Notes under the pieces: model-generated
What the model was told of the DNA's origin: nothing
Databases searched by the model: none
The model's input: the letters and a program-made list of their open reading frames with translations, nothing else
Origin: Caprella mutica
Taxonomy: Eukaryota; Arthropoda; Malacostraca; Amphipoda; Caprellidae
Assembly (NCBI GenBank): GCA_947561585.1
Contig: CANNZV010001614.1
Location: 185,266-249,265, forward strand
Reading direction: 5' to 3'
DNA: 64,000 bases
Shown here: positions 13,460 through 25,114 of the stretch, piece by piece
Numbering within the stretch: position 1 is the first letter of the stretch
How the letters are laid out: each line of letters starts with the position of its first letter
Translations under genes and position numbers: made by a program

Positions 13460-14562
13460 GTTACTGCTGTAGCTTATGAAGTGGTTACTGCAGTAGCTTA
13501 TGAAATGGTTACTGCAGTAGCTTATGAAGCAGATACTGCTGTAACTTATAAAGCGGTTATTGCTGTAACTTATGAAGCGGTTACTGCAGTAGCTTATGAA
13601 GTGGTTACTGCAGTAGCTTATGAAGCAGTTACTGCAGTAGCTTATGAAGCGGTTATTGCAGTAGCTTATGAAGAAGATACTGCTGTAGCTTATGAAGCGG
13701 TTATTGCTGTAGCTTATGAAGCAGTTACTGCTGTAGCTTATGAAGCGGTTACTGCTGTAGCTTATGAAGCGGTTACTGCTGTAGCTTATGAAGCGGTTAC
13801 TGCTGTAGCTTATGAAGTGGTTACTGCAGTAGCTTATGAAGTGGTTACTGCAGTAGCTTATGAAGTGGTTACTGCTGTAGCTTATGAAGCGGTTACTGCA
13901 GTAGCTTATGAAGTGGTTACTGCAGTAGCTTATGAAGTGGTTACTGCAGTAGCTTATGAAGTGGTTACTGCAGTAGCTTATGAAGTGGTTACTGCTGTTG
14001 CTTATGAAGCGGTTACTGCTGTAGCTTATGAAGCGGTTACTGCTGTAGCTTATGAAGCGGTTACTGCTGTAGCTTATGAAGTGGTTACTGCAGTAGCTTA
14101 TGAAGTGGTTACTGCAGTAGCTTATGAAGTGGTTACTGCAGTAGCTTATGAAGTGGTTACTGCAGTAGCTTATGAAGTGGTTACTGCAGTAGCTTATGAA
14201 GTGGTTACTGCTGTAGCTTATGAAGCGGTTACTGCAGTAGCTTATAAAGCGGTTACTGCAGTAGCTTATGAAGCGATTACTGCAGTAGCTTATAAAGCGG
14301 TTACTGCAGTAGCTTATGAAGTGGTTACTGCTGTAGCTTATGAAGCGGTTACTGCAGTAACTTCTGAAGTGGTTACTGCAGTAGCTTATGAAGCGGTTAC
14401 TGCAGTAGCTTATGAAGCGATTACTGCAGTAGCTTATGAAGTGGTTACTGCTGTAGCTTATGAAGTGGTTACTGCAGTAACTTCTGAAGTGGTTACTGCA
14501 GTAGCTTATGAAGCGGTTACTGCAGTAGCTTGTGAATCGGTTATTTCAGTAGCTTATAAAGC
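13460..14562. repeat. 24-bp satellite (PstI-containing), block 1
   Basis: About 46 tandem copies of a 24-bp unit, GTTACTGCAGTAGCTTATGA plus AGCG or AGTG. Because 24 is divisible by three and the unit lacks stops, one frame is open for 381 codons and reads as an eight-residue repeat (VTAVAYEA or VTAVAYEV). Variation is spread over all codon positions (GCA/GCT, GCG/GTG, TAT/TCT), there is no upstream exon or signal peptide, and the array is broken by a transposon, so I consider it non-coding. Most units carry CTGCAG, which would give a 24-bp PstI ladder. Confidence 0.93.
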
Positions 14563-15525
14563 GGTGTGCATAAAATACCTTATGCACAGAATATATGAAT
14601 ATGTGAATATAAAAATAGTAGAATAATGACGTAAAAGAATTTTGGAAAGAGAATAAAAAAATAAACTCATTATTTTGATAAAAGGGCCAAATAGGAAATA
14701 TTGAAGTGATATCTTTAATGAAATGATTATTAGTAAAAATAAAACAGACTACATTATATTGTAATCAACCTTATCATTGAACATCAAATAATGCTTTATT
14801 TTTTTATTTATGTAAAACCTAAGTAAATAATATATAATTCAAAGAGAATAATGTAATATTTTTTCCAACTGAACTTTTAATACCAAGATAATGAAATAAT
14901 ACAATACCAGCGGGTTTTTTTATAAGCATGGGTAGTTAATTGAATGTCAGCACTAACTTATATAAACATTGAAATTACCAAACGTGCATTAGAATTTCAA
15001 AAGCAACGATAGACATCACTATAGATTGAAGATGATAAATTGATATATATAGTTATGTAACAAAATAAACAATATTTTAAAGTAAAAATAGAATGAAATG
15101 GTTATAGATATCTAATGAAAATAAAGGGTGATGATTGTAGATATCTAATGAAAAAAAAAATGAAAGAAGACTGTAAATGGCTAGTGAAAAAATTCAAAAT
15201 AGAGGAAAGTTATTTTAATCAAGTAATTTGTTAATTAAATAGATCAAACACTTTAGTGATAAATCAAAAACACAGCAAAATAATACAGTGTTTACACTAA
15301 GCACGCTATATAAGTTGCAATTGTTCATATTCAATGTGAAAGTGATTTAATAAACTCTCATTGAGACAAAAATCTGTGTTCTACTTGGTCTCACATATTA
15401 GAAATTATAAATCTTTGTTCACTATTCCTATATTTAAAAAAAGTTTACAATGCATTTTAGGTATTTTGTCCATTAGGTATTTTGTCCGTTAGGCATTTTG
15501 TCTGTAGGCATTCTGTCCGCTCACG
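14563..15525. mobile_element. Ladder-arm DNA transposon inserted in the 24-bp satellite
   Basis: The 24-bp array stops at 14562 and resumes at 15526. The insert begins GGTGTGCATAAAATACC, very like GGTGTGCGGAAGATTCC at 34224, and ends with rungs GGTATTTTGTCC, GGCATTTTGTCC, GGCATTCTGTCC and then CGCTCACG (15455-15525; reverse complement CGTGAGCGGAC). The left arm has a single degenerate rung. Rejoining the flanks restores the array with at most one base lost, so an 8-bp target duplication is not visible. The AT-rich core has no gene. Confidence 0.6.
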
Positions 15526-15585
15526 ACTGCGGTAGCATATAAAGCTTTCACTGCTGTAGCTTTTAAAGCTGTAGATTATTGATGA
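15526..15585. repeat. 24-bp satellite, remnant beyond the transposon
   Basis: Two to three degenerate monomers (ACTGCGGTAGCATATAAAGC, then CACTGCTGTAGCTTTTAAAG) continue the 24-bp array of 13460-14562 on the far side of the inserted element. Confidence 0.8.
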
Positions 15586-15767
15586 ATTTACATCATTAAT
15601 CAACAAAAAGTGTTGTTATACTATTATTTAACAACGGTCTTTTTCATAATCTAGATATTTTTATCTTCTACTAATGTGATTTATAAAAAGTATACTTATT
15701 TTGAAAAGAAGCCTCCTGCCTACGAATTGCAGTCAAATTCTGTCTCTAGGGAACAAGTTGCAAATAT

Positions 15768-16155
15768 AGAGGATGCATTGCAGAGGGATACTGTCATAGA
15801 GGGATGCATTGCAGACAGATACAGTCACAGAGGGATGCATTGCAGACAGATACTGTCATAGAGGGATGCATTGCAGACAGAAAATGTCCCAGAGGGATGC
15901 ATTGCAGAGAGATACTGTCACAGAGGGATGCATTGGAGACAGATACTGTCACAGAGGGATGCATTGCAGACAGATACTGTCACAGAGGGATACATTGCAG
16001 AGAGATACTGTTACAGAGGGATGCATTGCAGACAGATACTGTAACAGAGGGATGCATTGCAGACAGATACTGTAACAGAGGGATGCATTGGAGACAGATA
16101 CTGTCACAGAGGGATGCATTGCAGACAGATATACTGTCACAGAGGGATACTCTCT
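15768..16155. repeat. 31-bp tandem repeat (GGGATGCATTGCAGACAG)
   Basis: About 12 copies of a 31-bp unit containing GGGATGCATTGCAGACAG and ATACTGTCACAGA. Several frames are open on both strands through it, which marks them as repeat artefacts. It has no sequence relation to the 31-bp satellite at 2562. The unique stretch 16156-16813 after it shows no gene. Confidence 0.93.
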
Positions 16156-16813
16156 ACTGCATTGATGACAGATGCATTGGGGTCTGAATTTCCAGGCTGA
16201 AGTTCCAATGCATTTTCAATGAGACACAAAATAAATGGCAACTGGGAAAGGAAATGCCTTAGATTTGTGTACTGAGGTTAAATGTTGTGAATCTGTTTCT
16301 AAACTAAATGGAAACTGCATATCGAATATTTTATATAAATTTGAATATGAATATATGTATATTTCAATTTCTTATCATGTTGTTTCACCTTAGAAACAAA
16401 TATATGAAAATATATTTGTTAGAAAATATATGAAAATATATGTTGTAGAAAATATATGTTTTTTTTATTTTATTTTAATGTTCTCACTCTATTTTCTGAA
16501 AAAAGTTATTATTATTATTATTTTGGTAAACACAGTATACCATTATCTAATATTTTTTTACATTTTTTAAATAATACCACATTCTCTTTCAACTTATATA
16601 TTCTCATTATTTATTCTGTAATATAAATTCCAAATCCACTGTTAAATATTTTACTAAGCAAGAGACCTAGTTTCTATTAAAATCTGTTCATTTGACATGC
16701 AAAACTCTTTGTAATTCATATATAAGCTATCCATGCACATATATACATATTCTTGGCGAGTTTCTATATAGATGTATCTTGGTACCATTCCGCCATCTCC
16801 ATTTAGAGGTCTA

Positions 16814-17082
16814 AAGGGACGTGCACACGTAAGGTTTTTAAGTCTTTCCACCAGTATTTTTGCTAAGCTCCTCCTACTTTTTCCATGAGAATATAAGAAA
16901 AAGGGATATAATTATTAGTTATTTTAGTTAGTATCCATGATACCTGCAGGTATCATGGATACCAACTAAAATAAATAATAATTATATCTCTTTTTTTTAT
17001 ATTCTCATAGAAAAAGTAGGAGGAGCTCAGCAAAAAGTCTGATGGAAAGACCTTAAAAAAACCCTACGTGTGTACGGCCTTT
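16814..17082. mobile_element. Palindromic MITE, copy 1 (AAGGGACGTGCACACG ends)
   Basis: The 269-bp element folds end to end: the left half (AAGGGACGTGCACACGTAAGG, then GCTAAGCTCCTCCTACTTTT) is repeated inverted in the right half. The two halves meet at a perfect palindrome, GGTATC either side of CATGATACCTGCAGGTATCATG (about 16930-16962). TA flanks each side (16812-16813, 17083-17084), as for Tc1/mariner- or Harbinger-type MITEs. A related copy is at 26718. No coding capacity. Confidence 0.85.
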
Positions 17083-17084
17083 TA

Positions 17085-18149
17085 GCCAGTCTCTAAAATT
17101 GGCTGGTCACAATTTACCGAATTTGCAGCACCTTTTCTTGGATATTCAAAGTCAGACTTCGGAATAGAAAAAGCAAAGCAGCTTACCTAAAATGTGGAAT
17201 TGGAGGGGATTGTCTAGGGTAGATAGGGAAATGCTTCCACACGCCTTTTTCTGTTCTGCGGAAAGTTTTCTCGATAAACTATTGGCTGGAGGCCTGATCC
17301 TTCTGTGTGTATACTGTAGCAGTGTGTACTCTAATTCATTTAAATTCACCTTAAAGAATGTATATCCGAAATAACACTGATTAGTATCTAAGTAAATTAC
17401 AAATATAAAATAGTTAATAACCTAAATGAATCATTAAATTTAGAAATAAAGGAGTATATTTTCTACGCTTAAACTATATAAAATGATAAAATATAACCCT
17501 CTGCAAGTTAATGGCACTATATTTTTGTCTATTTATATCAATTATTTTTCAAATTTCCTACATAAAAGTAACCGTATCGGCCTCAAAATGGTTCACTGAA
17601 ATCCAAGTCTCCGCAAATTCCCAGACATCAGCCAACTTTCAGGTCCATTATTTAGCTGAAGAAATATTTTAGGCCGCCAGTAGATTTTATCTGAGGCACT
17701 ATTTTTCTACCTGCGCTATCACAAGCGAGACCACGACTGGCAAAGAACTTGATGAGAAATAGCGTCAGTGTGCAGACAGAATGGAAATTGAATTGTCTCT
17801 GGAGTTCCTAATTCGAACAGTCGATTTCAAACCTCTGTGCTGTAGATTTTGTAGCACTGACACGTTGATAGAAAGTACTTTATAGTTGCTATTTATTTTT
17901 GAAAGTTATTTAAATTATATAATATTAAATATAGTTGTAGTGTCTACCTATGGTGTCTTTTTAAATCTAGAAACTATACAAATGATTGGAAAAATAATTA
18001 ATAGAGTTATTTAATTATATAACAATACATAAACAATTAAAATACATGCAGCTATGTATTTCAAGGCAAAATCTTTTCCCCTTCTATAGTTATAGCTATA
18101 AAGGATTAAAATATAATCCATACTAATAAGTAAATACGCAACCATTGCT
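17085..18149. other. Unique AT-rich spacer, no supported gene
   Basis: No repeat structure of note. Overlapping frames on both strands near 17152-17374 (about 60-65 codons each) are mutually antisense and carry no recognisable domain or splice boundary. Confidence 0.5.
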
Positions 18150-19235
18150 ACCCAAAAAAAAAGTTAGTTGAGGGAGTCCGAAGATTGAGAGGGGATCCAA
18201 ATCTTCTATGGCCCCACCATACTTTCCTCTCTCAATCTTCTGTGGCCCCACCATAAATTCCCCTCTTAATCTTTTATGGCCCCACCATACTTTCCCCTCT
18301 CAATCTTCTATGGCCCCACCATACTTTCCTCTCTCAATCTTCTATGGCCCACCATAACTTTCCCTCTCAATCTTCTGTGTCCCCACTATAACTTTCCCCT
18401 CTTAATCTTCTGTGGTCCCACTATAACTTTCCCCTCTCAATCTTCTGTGGCCCCACTATAACTTTCCCTCTCAATCTTCTGTGGCCCCACTATAACGTTC
18501 CCCTCTCAATCTTCTGTGGCCCCACCATAACTTTCCCCACTCAATCTTCTGTGGCCCAACTATAACTTTCCCTCTCAATCTTCTGTGGTCCCACTATAAC
18601 TTTCCCCTCTCAATCATCTGTGGCCCCACTATAACTTTCCCTCTCAATCTTCTGTGGCCCCACTATAACGTTCCCCTCTCAATCTTCTATGGCCCCACTA
18701 TAACTTCCCCTCTCAATCTTCTGTGGCCCCACTATAACGTTCCCCTCTCAATCTTCTGTGGTCCCACTATAACTTTCCCCTCTCAATCTTCTGTGGCCCC
18801 ACTATAACGTTCCCCTCTCAATCTTCTGTGGCCCCACCATAACTTTCCCCACTCAATCTTCTATGGCCCAACTATAACTTTCCCTCTCAATCTTCTGTGG
18901 TCCCACTATAACGTTCCCCTCTCAATCTTCTATGGCCCCACTATAACTTTCCCTCTCAATCTTCTGTGGTCCCACTATAACTTTCCCCTCTCAATCTTCT
19001 GTGGCCCCACTATAACGTTCCCCTCTCAATCTTCTGTGGCCCCACCATAACTTTCCCCACTCAATCTTCTATGGCCCCACTATAACGTTCCCCTCTCAAT
19101 CTTCTGTGGCCCCACCATAACTTTCCCCACTCAATCTTCTATGGCCCCACTATAACGTTCCCCTCTCAATCTTCTGTGGCCCCACCATAACTTTCCCCTC
19201 TCAATCTTCTGTGGCCCCACTATAACGTTCTCTCT
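18150..19235. repeat. 35-bp satellite grown from a MITE arm
   Basis: About 30 copies of a 35-bp unit (CCCCACTATAACTTTCCCCT, CTCAATCTTCTGTGG). The first copies are preceded by one inverted partner at 18158-18195 (AAAGTTAGTTGAGGGAGTCC, GAAGATTGAGAGG), which is the reverse complement of the monomer with a few changes. The array therefore starts as a small inverted-repeat element whose right arm was amplified. Related unamplified elements lie at 41115, 48841, 53361, 55261, 58965 and 60255. ACTTTCC and ACGTTCC variants alternate in patches, suggesting higher-order units. Confidence 0.88.
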
Positions 19236-19310
19236 GTAAATTGACCTTTCATAGCGCACTATATATTTATATTTGAATGGCTACATATTAATAAGACGAT
19301 ATATTACACA

Positions 19311-19606
19311 CGGTGACCGGTCCATTCGCCGAAAACACATTCACTGCACGACACTTTCACCAAAAATTTAAAACACTATATACCTTATAAATATAAAAGA
19401 GACATTGTCAACCTAAGGTTAGGTTAGTGGTCCGGTTAGAGGGGGGAGGGTCTGGGGGATGTTTGCACATTCCCCCTCCCCTCCGTCCAGGTTTGATAGT
19501 AACAAAATGTATTATTATAAAATATGTATACCTTTTTTAGGTAAATAGTTGTCATTTTTTCGGCGAATGTGTCGTGCGGCGAAAGTGTTTTCAGCGAAAG
19601 TGAACC
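19311..19606. mobile_element. 296-bp ladder-arm DNA transposon
   Basis: An exact 8-bp duplication, ATTACACA, flanks it (19303-19310, 19607-19614). The left end is CGGTGACCGGTCCATTCGCC and the right end, reverse complemented, is GGTTCACTTTCGCTGAAAAC. Arms hold rungs such as CATTCGCCGAAAACACATTC and CGGCGAATGTGTCGTGCGGC. Ends match the GTGACCGG and GGTT motifs of the larger elements in the window. It starts about 75 bp beyond the 35-bp satellite. It is too short to encode a protein. Confidence 0.78.
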
Positions 19607-19614
19607 ATTACACA

Positions 19615-20639
19615 TATAATATAAACTTTCATATACTTTCTCTTTCTATGATCGATAATGTGAAGTTGTCTGATATCTCAGAACTTACTTTAGTGAGCAA
19701 TGCAGCAACAGATTATTCCATATTTCAAATATCATCTTTCGAATCACCATAACAATCACTATACGTTAGCATTAATGTTGACAATTCGTATGAGCTCTAG
19801 TAGCTCTACAATTGGCTCTTCTTTCATTTGCATATAAATCAAACAAACATGGCACCAGTGCGTAAAATTCAACCCATTCTCTGCTCTTTATTGGGATTTA
19901 ATTCTACCTCAATGTGTTACGTATATTAAATGGAATAAATATGATTTTGCATATTAATGAATACCATTTCAGGGTTTTGTCGGAAATTATGAACTAATAG
20001 ATTTCGATAATAAGGGGATATACAAAGGATATTCATTCAAATTATAAAAGCTTTTTTAATAGAAATTTGAGGAACTATCCTATTGTTATTAATATCACAT
20101 ATGAAATGTATACCTTCTATACTCCATTCAATACAAACATGGTAATGTTCGAATTAAATTGAAGAGAGGGGGAATACTCTCTCGATATTCGTATGAAATA
20201 TTCAAAGACTTTATTTATTATTGGAATATTCGGATGGGAAGGTTTGATTTTAAAAGATTTTGTGGACCTCATTTTATTTCTATAGCCTAACTATAAATTT
20301 CTTTATACAGTTATTCTCTTCTTTATTAAGGATTAAACACATCGAATATATTCCCAATGAATTCTCCACTATTTCAATGGATTAATAATATTTCAATTAT
20401 GAAACTATTGAAGTGGTATATCATGTATATTTCATTGAGTAACCTTCTGAAATTCGTTCATTGGAAGGTAAATGGAGTTCCAATTCCAAACAAACACCAG
20501 TTTGGTTATTCTAATTTACATTTAGATGAGCGTTAATAGATTTAGATTATGCATCACTAGAGTGTATCTTCTGAACAATGAAATACTTTGTTCATCTGTG
20601 TATATGTTCTTTCTATTTCAATACTGTTTATAGAAAAAT
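19615..20639. other. Unique AT-rich spacer
   Basis: I see no gene, inverted repeat or array here. Confidence 0.5.
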
Positions 20640-20850
20640 AAATAATTAATATATTTATGACTAATAAATAAATTCTAAATTTTTTATCTTATAAATGGAT
20701 TAAATTTTTATGACGTATAAATATATTATTATTTTTTTATATATAAATAATTCAAATTTGTATTGCCTATAAATAAATTAAATTTTATGAATTATAAATG
20801 AATTAAATTTGTATAACCTATAAATAAATTAAACTATTTACAATTTTATT
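20640..20850. repeat. Degenerate AT-rich tandem repeat
   Basis: Five to six diverged copies of a roughly 35-40 bp unit resembling CCTATAAATAAATTAAATTT. The copies are irregular in length. The following 20851-21344 is plain AT-rich DNA without a visible feature. Confidence 0.6.
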
Positions 20851-21344
20851 ATTCTGAGACCAAATTGTAATTGAATATTTTTTCAGTGAGGTATAAATGA
20901 CTCGAGAGGTGATTTCTTCCTTTCTGAAATAACACGTGTTTTCAAAATGAGAGGTTCATATCAAGGTTGAGATAAAATAATCAGAATATCTTACAAATAA
21001 AAATATCTGGTGCTTACCGGATTTATCTATCACAATAAAATATGTTTTAGTAGTCGATAATCAATCTCCAATTCTTTGAAATAAACAAATCATAAAATAG
21101 AAAATAAATAAAAAAATTCTATAACCTATTCGTCCCATTATTCTCCCAATGTAAGATATTTGTACTAATCAAGTGGTAAATTCAATTTCATATTTATTTA
21201 TATATTTCTTATTCAATAAGCTGAAATGAGATTGTTTCCAAATGGAATAGTAGATTAAGATAACTTAAATTTTCACAAATTTGATTTGATTTTCAAATTA
21301 TTGGAAAATACATATTATCCGTAGATGCCATATATTTATACATC

Positions 21345-22165
21345 TCTCAAAAGCTGATCACAGCTCGCTCTCTTTGACCGTTGATACATTTCCTCCATAT
21401 CATCCCATCTTTCGAAAACCAATTAGGGCTCTCTCAGACCGTTGATACAATCCCTTAGTATCATCCCGTCTCTCGAGAGCCAATCAGAGCTCTCTTAGAC
21501 CGTTGATACAATCCCTTAGTATCAACTTATCTCTCGAGTGCCAATCAGAGCTCTCTTAGACCGTTGATACAATCCCTTAGTATCAACTTATCTCTCGAGT
21601 GCCAATCAGAGCTCTCTTAGACCGTTGCTACAATCCCTTAGTATCACCCCATCTCTCGAGAGCCAATCAGAGCTCTCTTAGACCGTTGATACAATCCCTT
21701 AGTATCAACTTATCTCTCGAGTGCCAATCAGAGCTCTCTTAGACCGTTGCTACAATTCCTTAGTATCATCCCATCTCTCGAGAGCCAATCAGAGCTCTCT
21801 TAGACCGTTGATACAATCCCTTAGTATCAACTTATCTCTCGAGTGCCAATCAGAGCTCTCTTAGACCGTTGCTACAATTCCTTAGTATCATCCCATCTCT
21901 CGAGAGCCAATCAGAGCTCTCTTAGACCGTTGATACAATCCCTTAGTATCATCCCGTCTCTTAGACCCCCTCAGAGCTCTCTTAGACCGTTGATACAATC
22001 CCTCCACATCATCCCATCTCTTGAGAGCCAATCAGAGCTCTCTTAGACCGTTGCTACAATCCCTTAGTATCATCCCGTCTCTTAGACCCCCTCAGAGCTC
22101 TCTTAGACCGTTGCTACAATCCCTTAGTATCATCCCTTCTCTCGAGAGCCAATCAGTAAATTGCC
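21345..22165. repeat. 61-bp satellite with dimeric higher-order unit
   Basis: About 13 copies of a 61-bp unit containing AATCAGAGCTCTCTTAGACC, GTTGATACAATCCCTTAGTA and TCATCCCATCTCTCGAGAGC. Two monomer types alternate over much of the array (GATACAATCCC with CAACTTATCTCTCGAGTGCC; GCTACAATTCC with CATCCCATCTCTCGAGAGCC), making a 122-bp unit. The last monomers carry a different junction (GTCTCTTAGACCCCCTCAGA). Open frames inside are period artefacts. Confidence 0.93.
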
Positions 22166-22745
22166 TTCAAAGTCGATTAGAGAGTCTAAGACGAGCTTCC
22201 AGTCATCATAATTAGGCAAGTCATTCACAGATGGATAATGAGGCTTAATGCTAATAAGATGTACTGCAATTTCTAAAGTTCTTTCTATTTGGATGAAACT
22301 TTACTGTGATAATGCTAAGAGTTATTATTTTAAGAATACATTCTATCTTTTAATGAATTTTTTTTCTATTGTTGATTGTAATTTCATAAAAATTCTCAAC
22401 GTCTAATTATTTATTTTTAAATATAATAAATATTGAGAACAGGAATCAAGTCCAATCTTTGACAAATTTCGATATCTGTTTCAAAATTTCCAAACCTTTC
22501 ATTCTACAGCTGCTACCAAACGATCAATCATTTATTTGATGCCTCATCAATCACAATGAATAAAACAGACTAACGTTCAAATAAAGAATCCATAGATCAG
22601 ACCTAAAGAGAAATATTATGAAAATACAAAATTAAATTATATCCAGTAATCTCTAGTTCACAAAATTATAGATTAGATAGTGTATCTCCTTGTGATTTAA
22701 GCAGAAAAGGTAATTAAAATGGACTGTATAGATTATGTAATAATA
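22166..22745. other. Unique spacer, possible 3' flank of the candidate exon
   Basis: AT-rich single-copy DNA. On the minus strand an AATAAA lies at 22531-22536, about 210 bases beyond the stop codon of the candidate terminal exon that begins at 22746, so a poly(A) site is possible but unproven. Confidence 0.35.
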
Positions 22746-23022
22746 TTATAATCTATTCATAAGCCATAGATCCAATACACCTTTGCACAAAGCCGTTAGT
22801 TTCCAGAGGTTTCCTTTTCCATTCCAGCATAAGATGAGCTTAGCAGGATCTTCGGAATATAGCTTCTTGAATACGTAAGTTTCTTCTGCACTCTGCACAC
22901 AATCGTAAAAGAAATAGTTGCTCTCATAGAGGCCTCGGAATGTGTTGGTGGGAAGCAAGGGAATCATTGCAAATGTTTTTTTCTTATCGCTATCAGGGAC
23001 TCCCTTATCTCTTCTCTCAAAG
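22746..23022 (-). CDS. Candidate terminal exon, unrecognised protein
   Basis: On the minus strand a frame is open from 23022 to a stop at 22746-22748, about 91 residues. Its composition looks coding: a charged start (FERRDKGVPDSDKKKTFAM), then aromatic and cysteine residues (YESNYFFYDCVQSAEETYVF), ending in KGVLDLWLMNRL. The frame extends well upstream of its first ATG (22967), which fits an internal start by splicing; a possible acceptor is GTCTAG at 23023-23028, with a modest pyrimidine context. It is more GC-rich than its surroundings and the opposite strand is not open over the same length. No domain or family is recognised. It could be the last exon of a gene whose other exons lie to the right, or chance. 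Confidence 0.35.
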
Positions 23023-25114
23023 CTAGACGTACTTAACTATGCTGAGATTTTTATTGCTTTCCACAGTCCCTAGGAGATTTGAAGGATTGAAGAATGGAGA
23101 GTTTGAATATTTTATAATGCAGATGTACTGAAATAGAGTACATATAGGACATCCTCTCATTTACTGTTATTATTTTATATTGATTGTACTAATAGGTTCC
23201 CTTCTGGGCAGTCCTGTACTTTTTGGTCATATCTACTCATCTAACATTTAATTGTCTTAAGAAAGTAAGGACTTTCCTTAGTGACTTCCTTAGCAGTTAC
23301 CTCAGTATATTCTGGTACTTGGTTTACTTATAGATTAAGTTAAAGAGTAGGCACCCCTCTACTAGTGTACTCCTTAATAGTACTTTGGGGTAATTAAGCT
23401 AATCACAAAATTAGTCTATATTCAAGAAAGGCTAAAGGAGAAACTGAGGTTCCTTACTAATTGGTAATGCACAGGTAGATCTCTTTCTAGCACACTTAGC
23501 CTCTTATAAGTACTTCTTTAACTGTATACTAGTTTAATTCTTCAGCTAAATGATAGTATGACTTTGCAGGTAGAGACCGTATCACACTAGTACTGTTACA
23601 GGATGATTGCCCTGATGCAACTGATTACAGAATGAATGCTAAGATCGCACTGAGTTTCCTGTGGTTGATTACTCATATATTTACTAATTTACTACTCCTA
23701 TCTTCCTTTGTACGACTGTAGAAAAACTTGATTAATTTCACAAGTTGCTGATTTATGATAATTTTAACGAGCTGTAAGTTTCTGTAAGTTGTACTCTTCT
23801 TTAATAGACCATTACATTACTAATTGAAAAAAGTGCTGTAAATATTGCTACTATCATGGATCTTCTCTGTCTAAGTATCAATTACTGACCAATTCCAGAG
23901 CTTCAACTCAATCAGTTAGAGACTAATTCGAATTATGTAGCACACTAATTTCGATGAATCCATTTGAGTTAGCTGCATTTAAGCATTAATAAACTTGATC
24001 ATCTATTATATATAGGAAAAAGTTTCTCAAGTGGACCCATATCAGTAAATTCGATTTATTTTATTTGGTATTACAATCGAAATACAGAATGTAGTACATT
24101 TTCCTGCTTATCTTGTATTATTCTCCATGTGATTAGATATCTATTTAATGTACATATGACTACACAAAGTGCATCACAAATATATGAACGCACTGTACTA
24201 AAACAGATATCTGCAATAAAATCTTCTCTCTTTGGTGCTTTGAAGTTGAAGATGTCGTTGAATTGGATATGTAACTTTTATTTTATTACTCCCTTTCAAA
24301 TTCAAATTTCAAGGATAGTGTGGAAAAGAATATTCTGTCTTTATGGAGCTGTCGGAATATTTTTTTTTTCATGGAGTGATAAACAAAATTGGTTCTCATT
24401 CTCAAAAGAAATAAAAAAAGAGACAAACATGAATTAGAAAATAGAGACAGAGGATTCTTCCTCGTGATGTCATGTTTATGTGAGACTAAAATGGTTTGAT
24501 AGTTTAAAAGTAACCTTACTTTGTTTTGATGATAATAATAATGTACCGTCAATCTAAGAATATTGGGAAGTGTAATAAATATGATTAAACTGATCCTCAA
24601 TGCGATTTAGCTGCACCATTAGATGATTAGATGGAGGAGCTTCTAAGTGATTGCACTGAATCTTACAGAACTGAAGAGGACGACTTGAAGATTTATGAAA
24701 TAGACTTTCAGTTGTAGTTATTCAAAAAATGACGATGTTGTTAATCTGAAGATTGATTTTCACTCTTTTTGGATCCTTAACTTTAATTGAAAATTTTGTT
24801 GAAAACACTAATGAAATTTCAAAAATTATATCCTTTTTATGAGTTTGTGATTATTTATGAGTATAATTATATAAGAGACTACTCCGAGAGGTTTATAATA
24901 TCAGGATAGGGAGTTTCTCCTTGCAGAATTCGGAAGCTTTACGGAAGCGGTTCAATTTGCTTTGCAGTGATTAATTAAGGTTATTCTGTTACCCTGTTTC
25001 CTGGCTTAGAAGTAACAATGGTGAAGAGATTTAGGAGGCACATCGACTTTGTAACGACCCTTTGATTCAAAGTACAGAATACCCTCCCCGCAATCTCCAT
25101 CTCCCCCATCATCT
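23023..25114. other. Unique AT-rich spacer, no supported gene
   Basis: No tandem arrays or inverted repeats of note. Two overlapping frames of about 100 codons on opposite strands (24129-24437 plus, 24286-24600 minus) are antisense to each other and low-complexity; neither is convincing. Confidence 0.5.

Noticed and set aside
13481..14626. 381-codon open frame considered as a repetitive protein gene
   Set aside because: The 24-bp unit lacks stops, so openness is automatic; there is no signal peptide, exon structure or unique domain, and only a short non-repetitive tail.
19405..19440. GGTTAGGTTAG words considered as insect telomere repeat TTAGG
   Set aside because: Only two imperfect units inside a transposon core; not a telomeric array.
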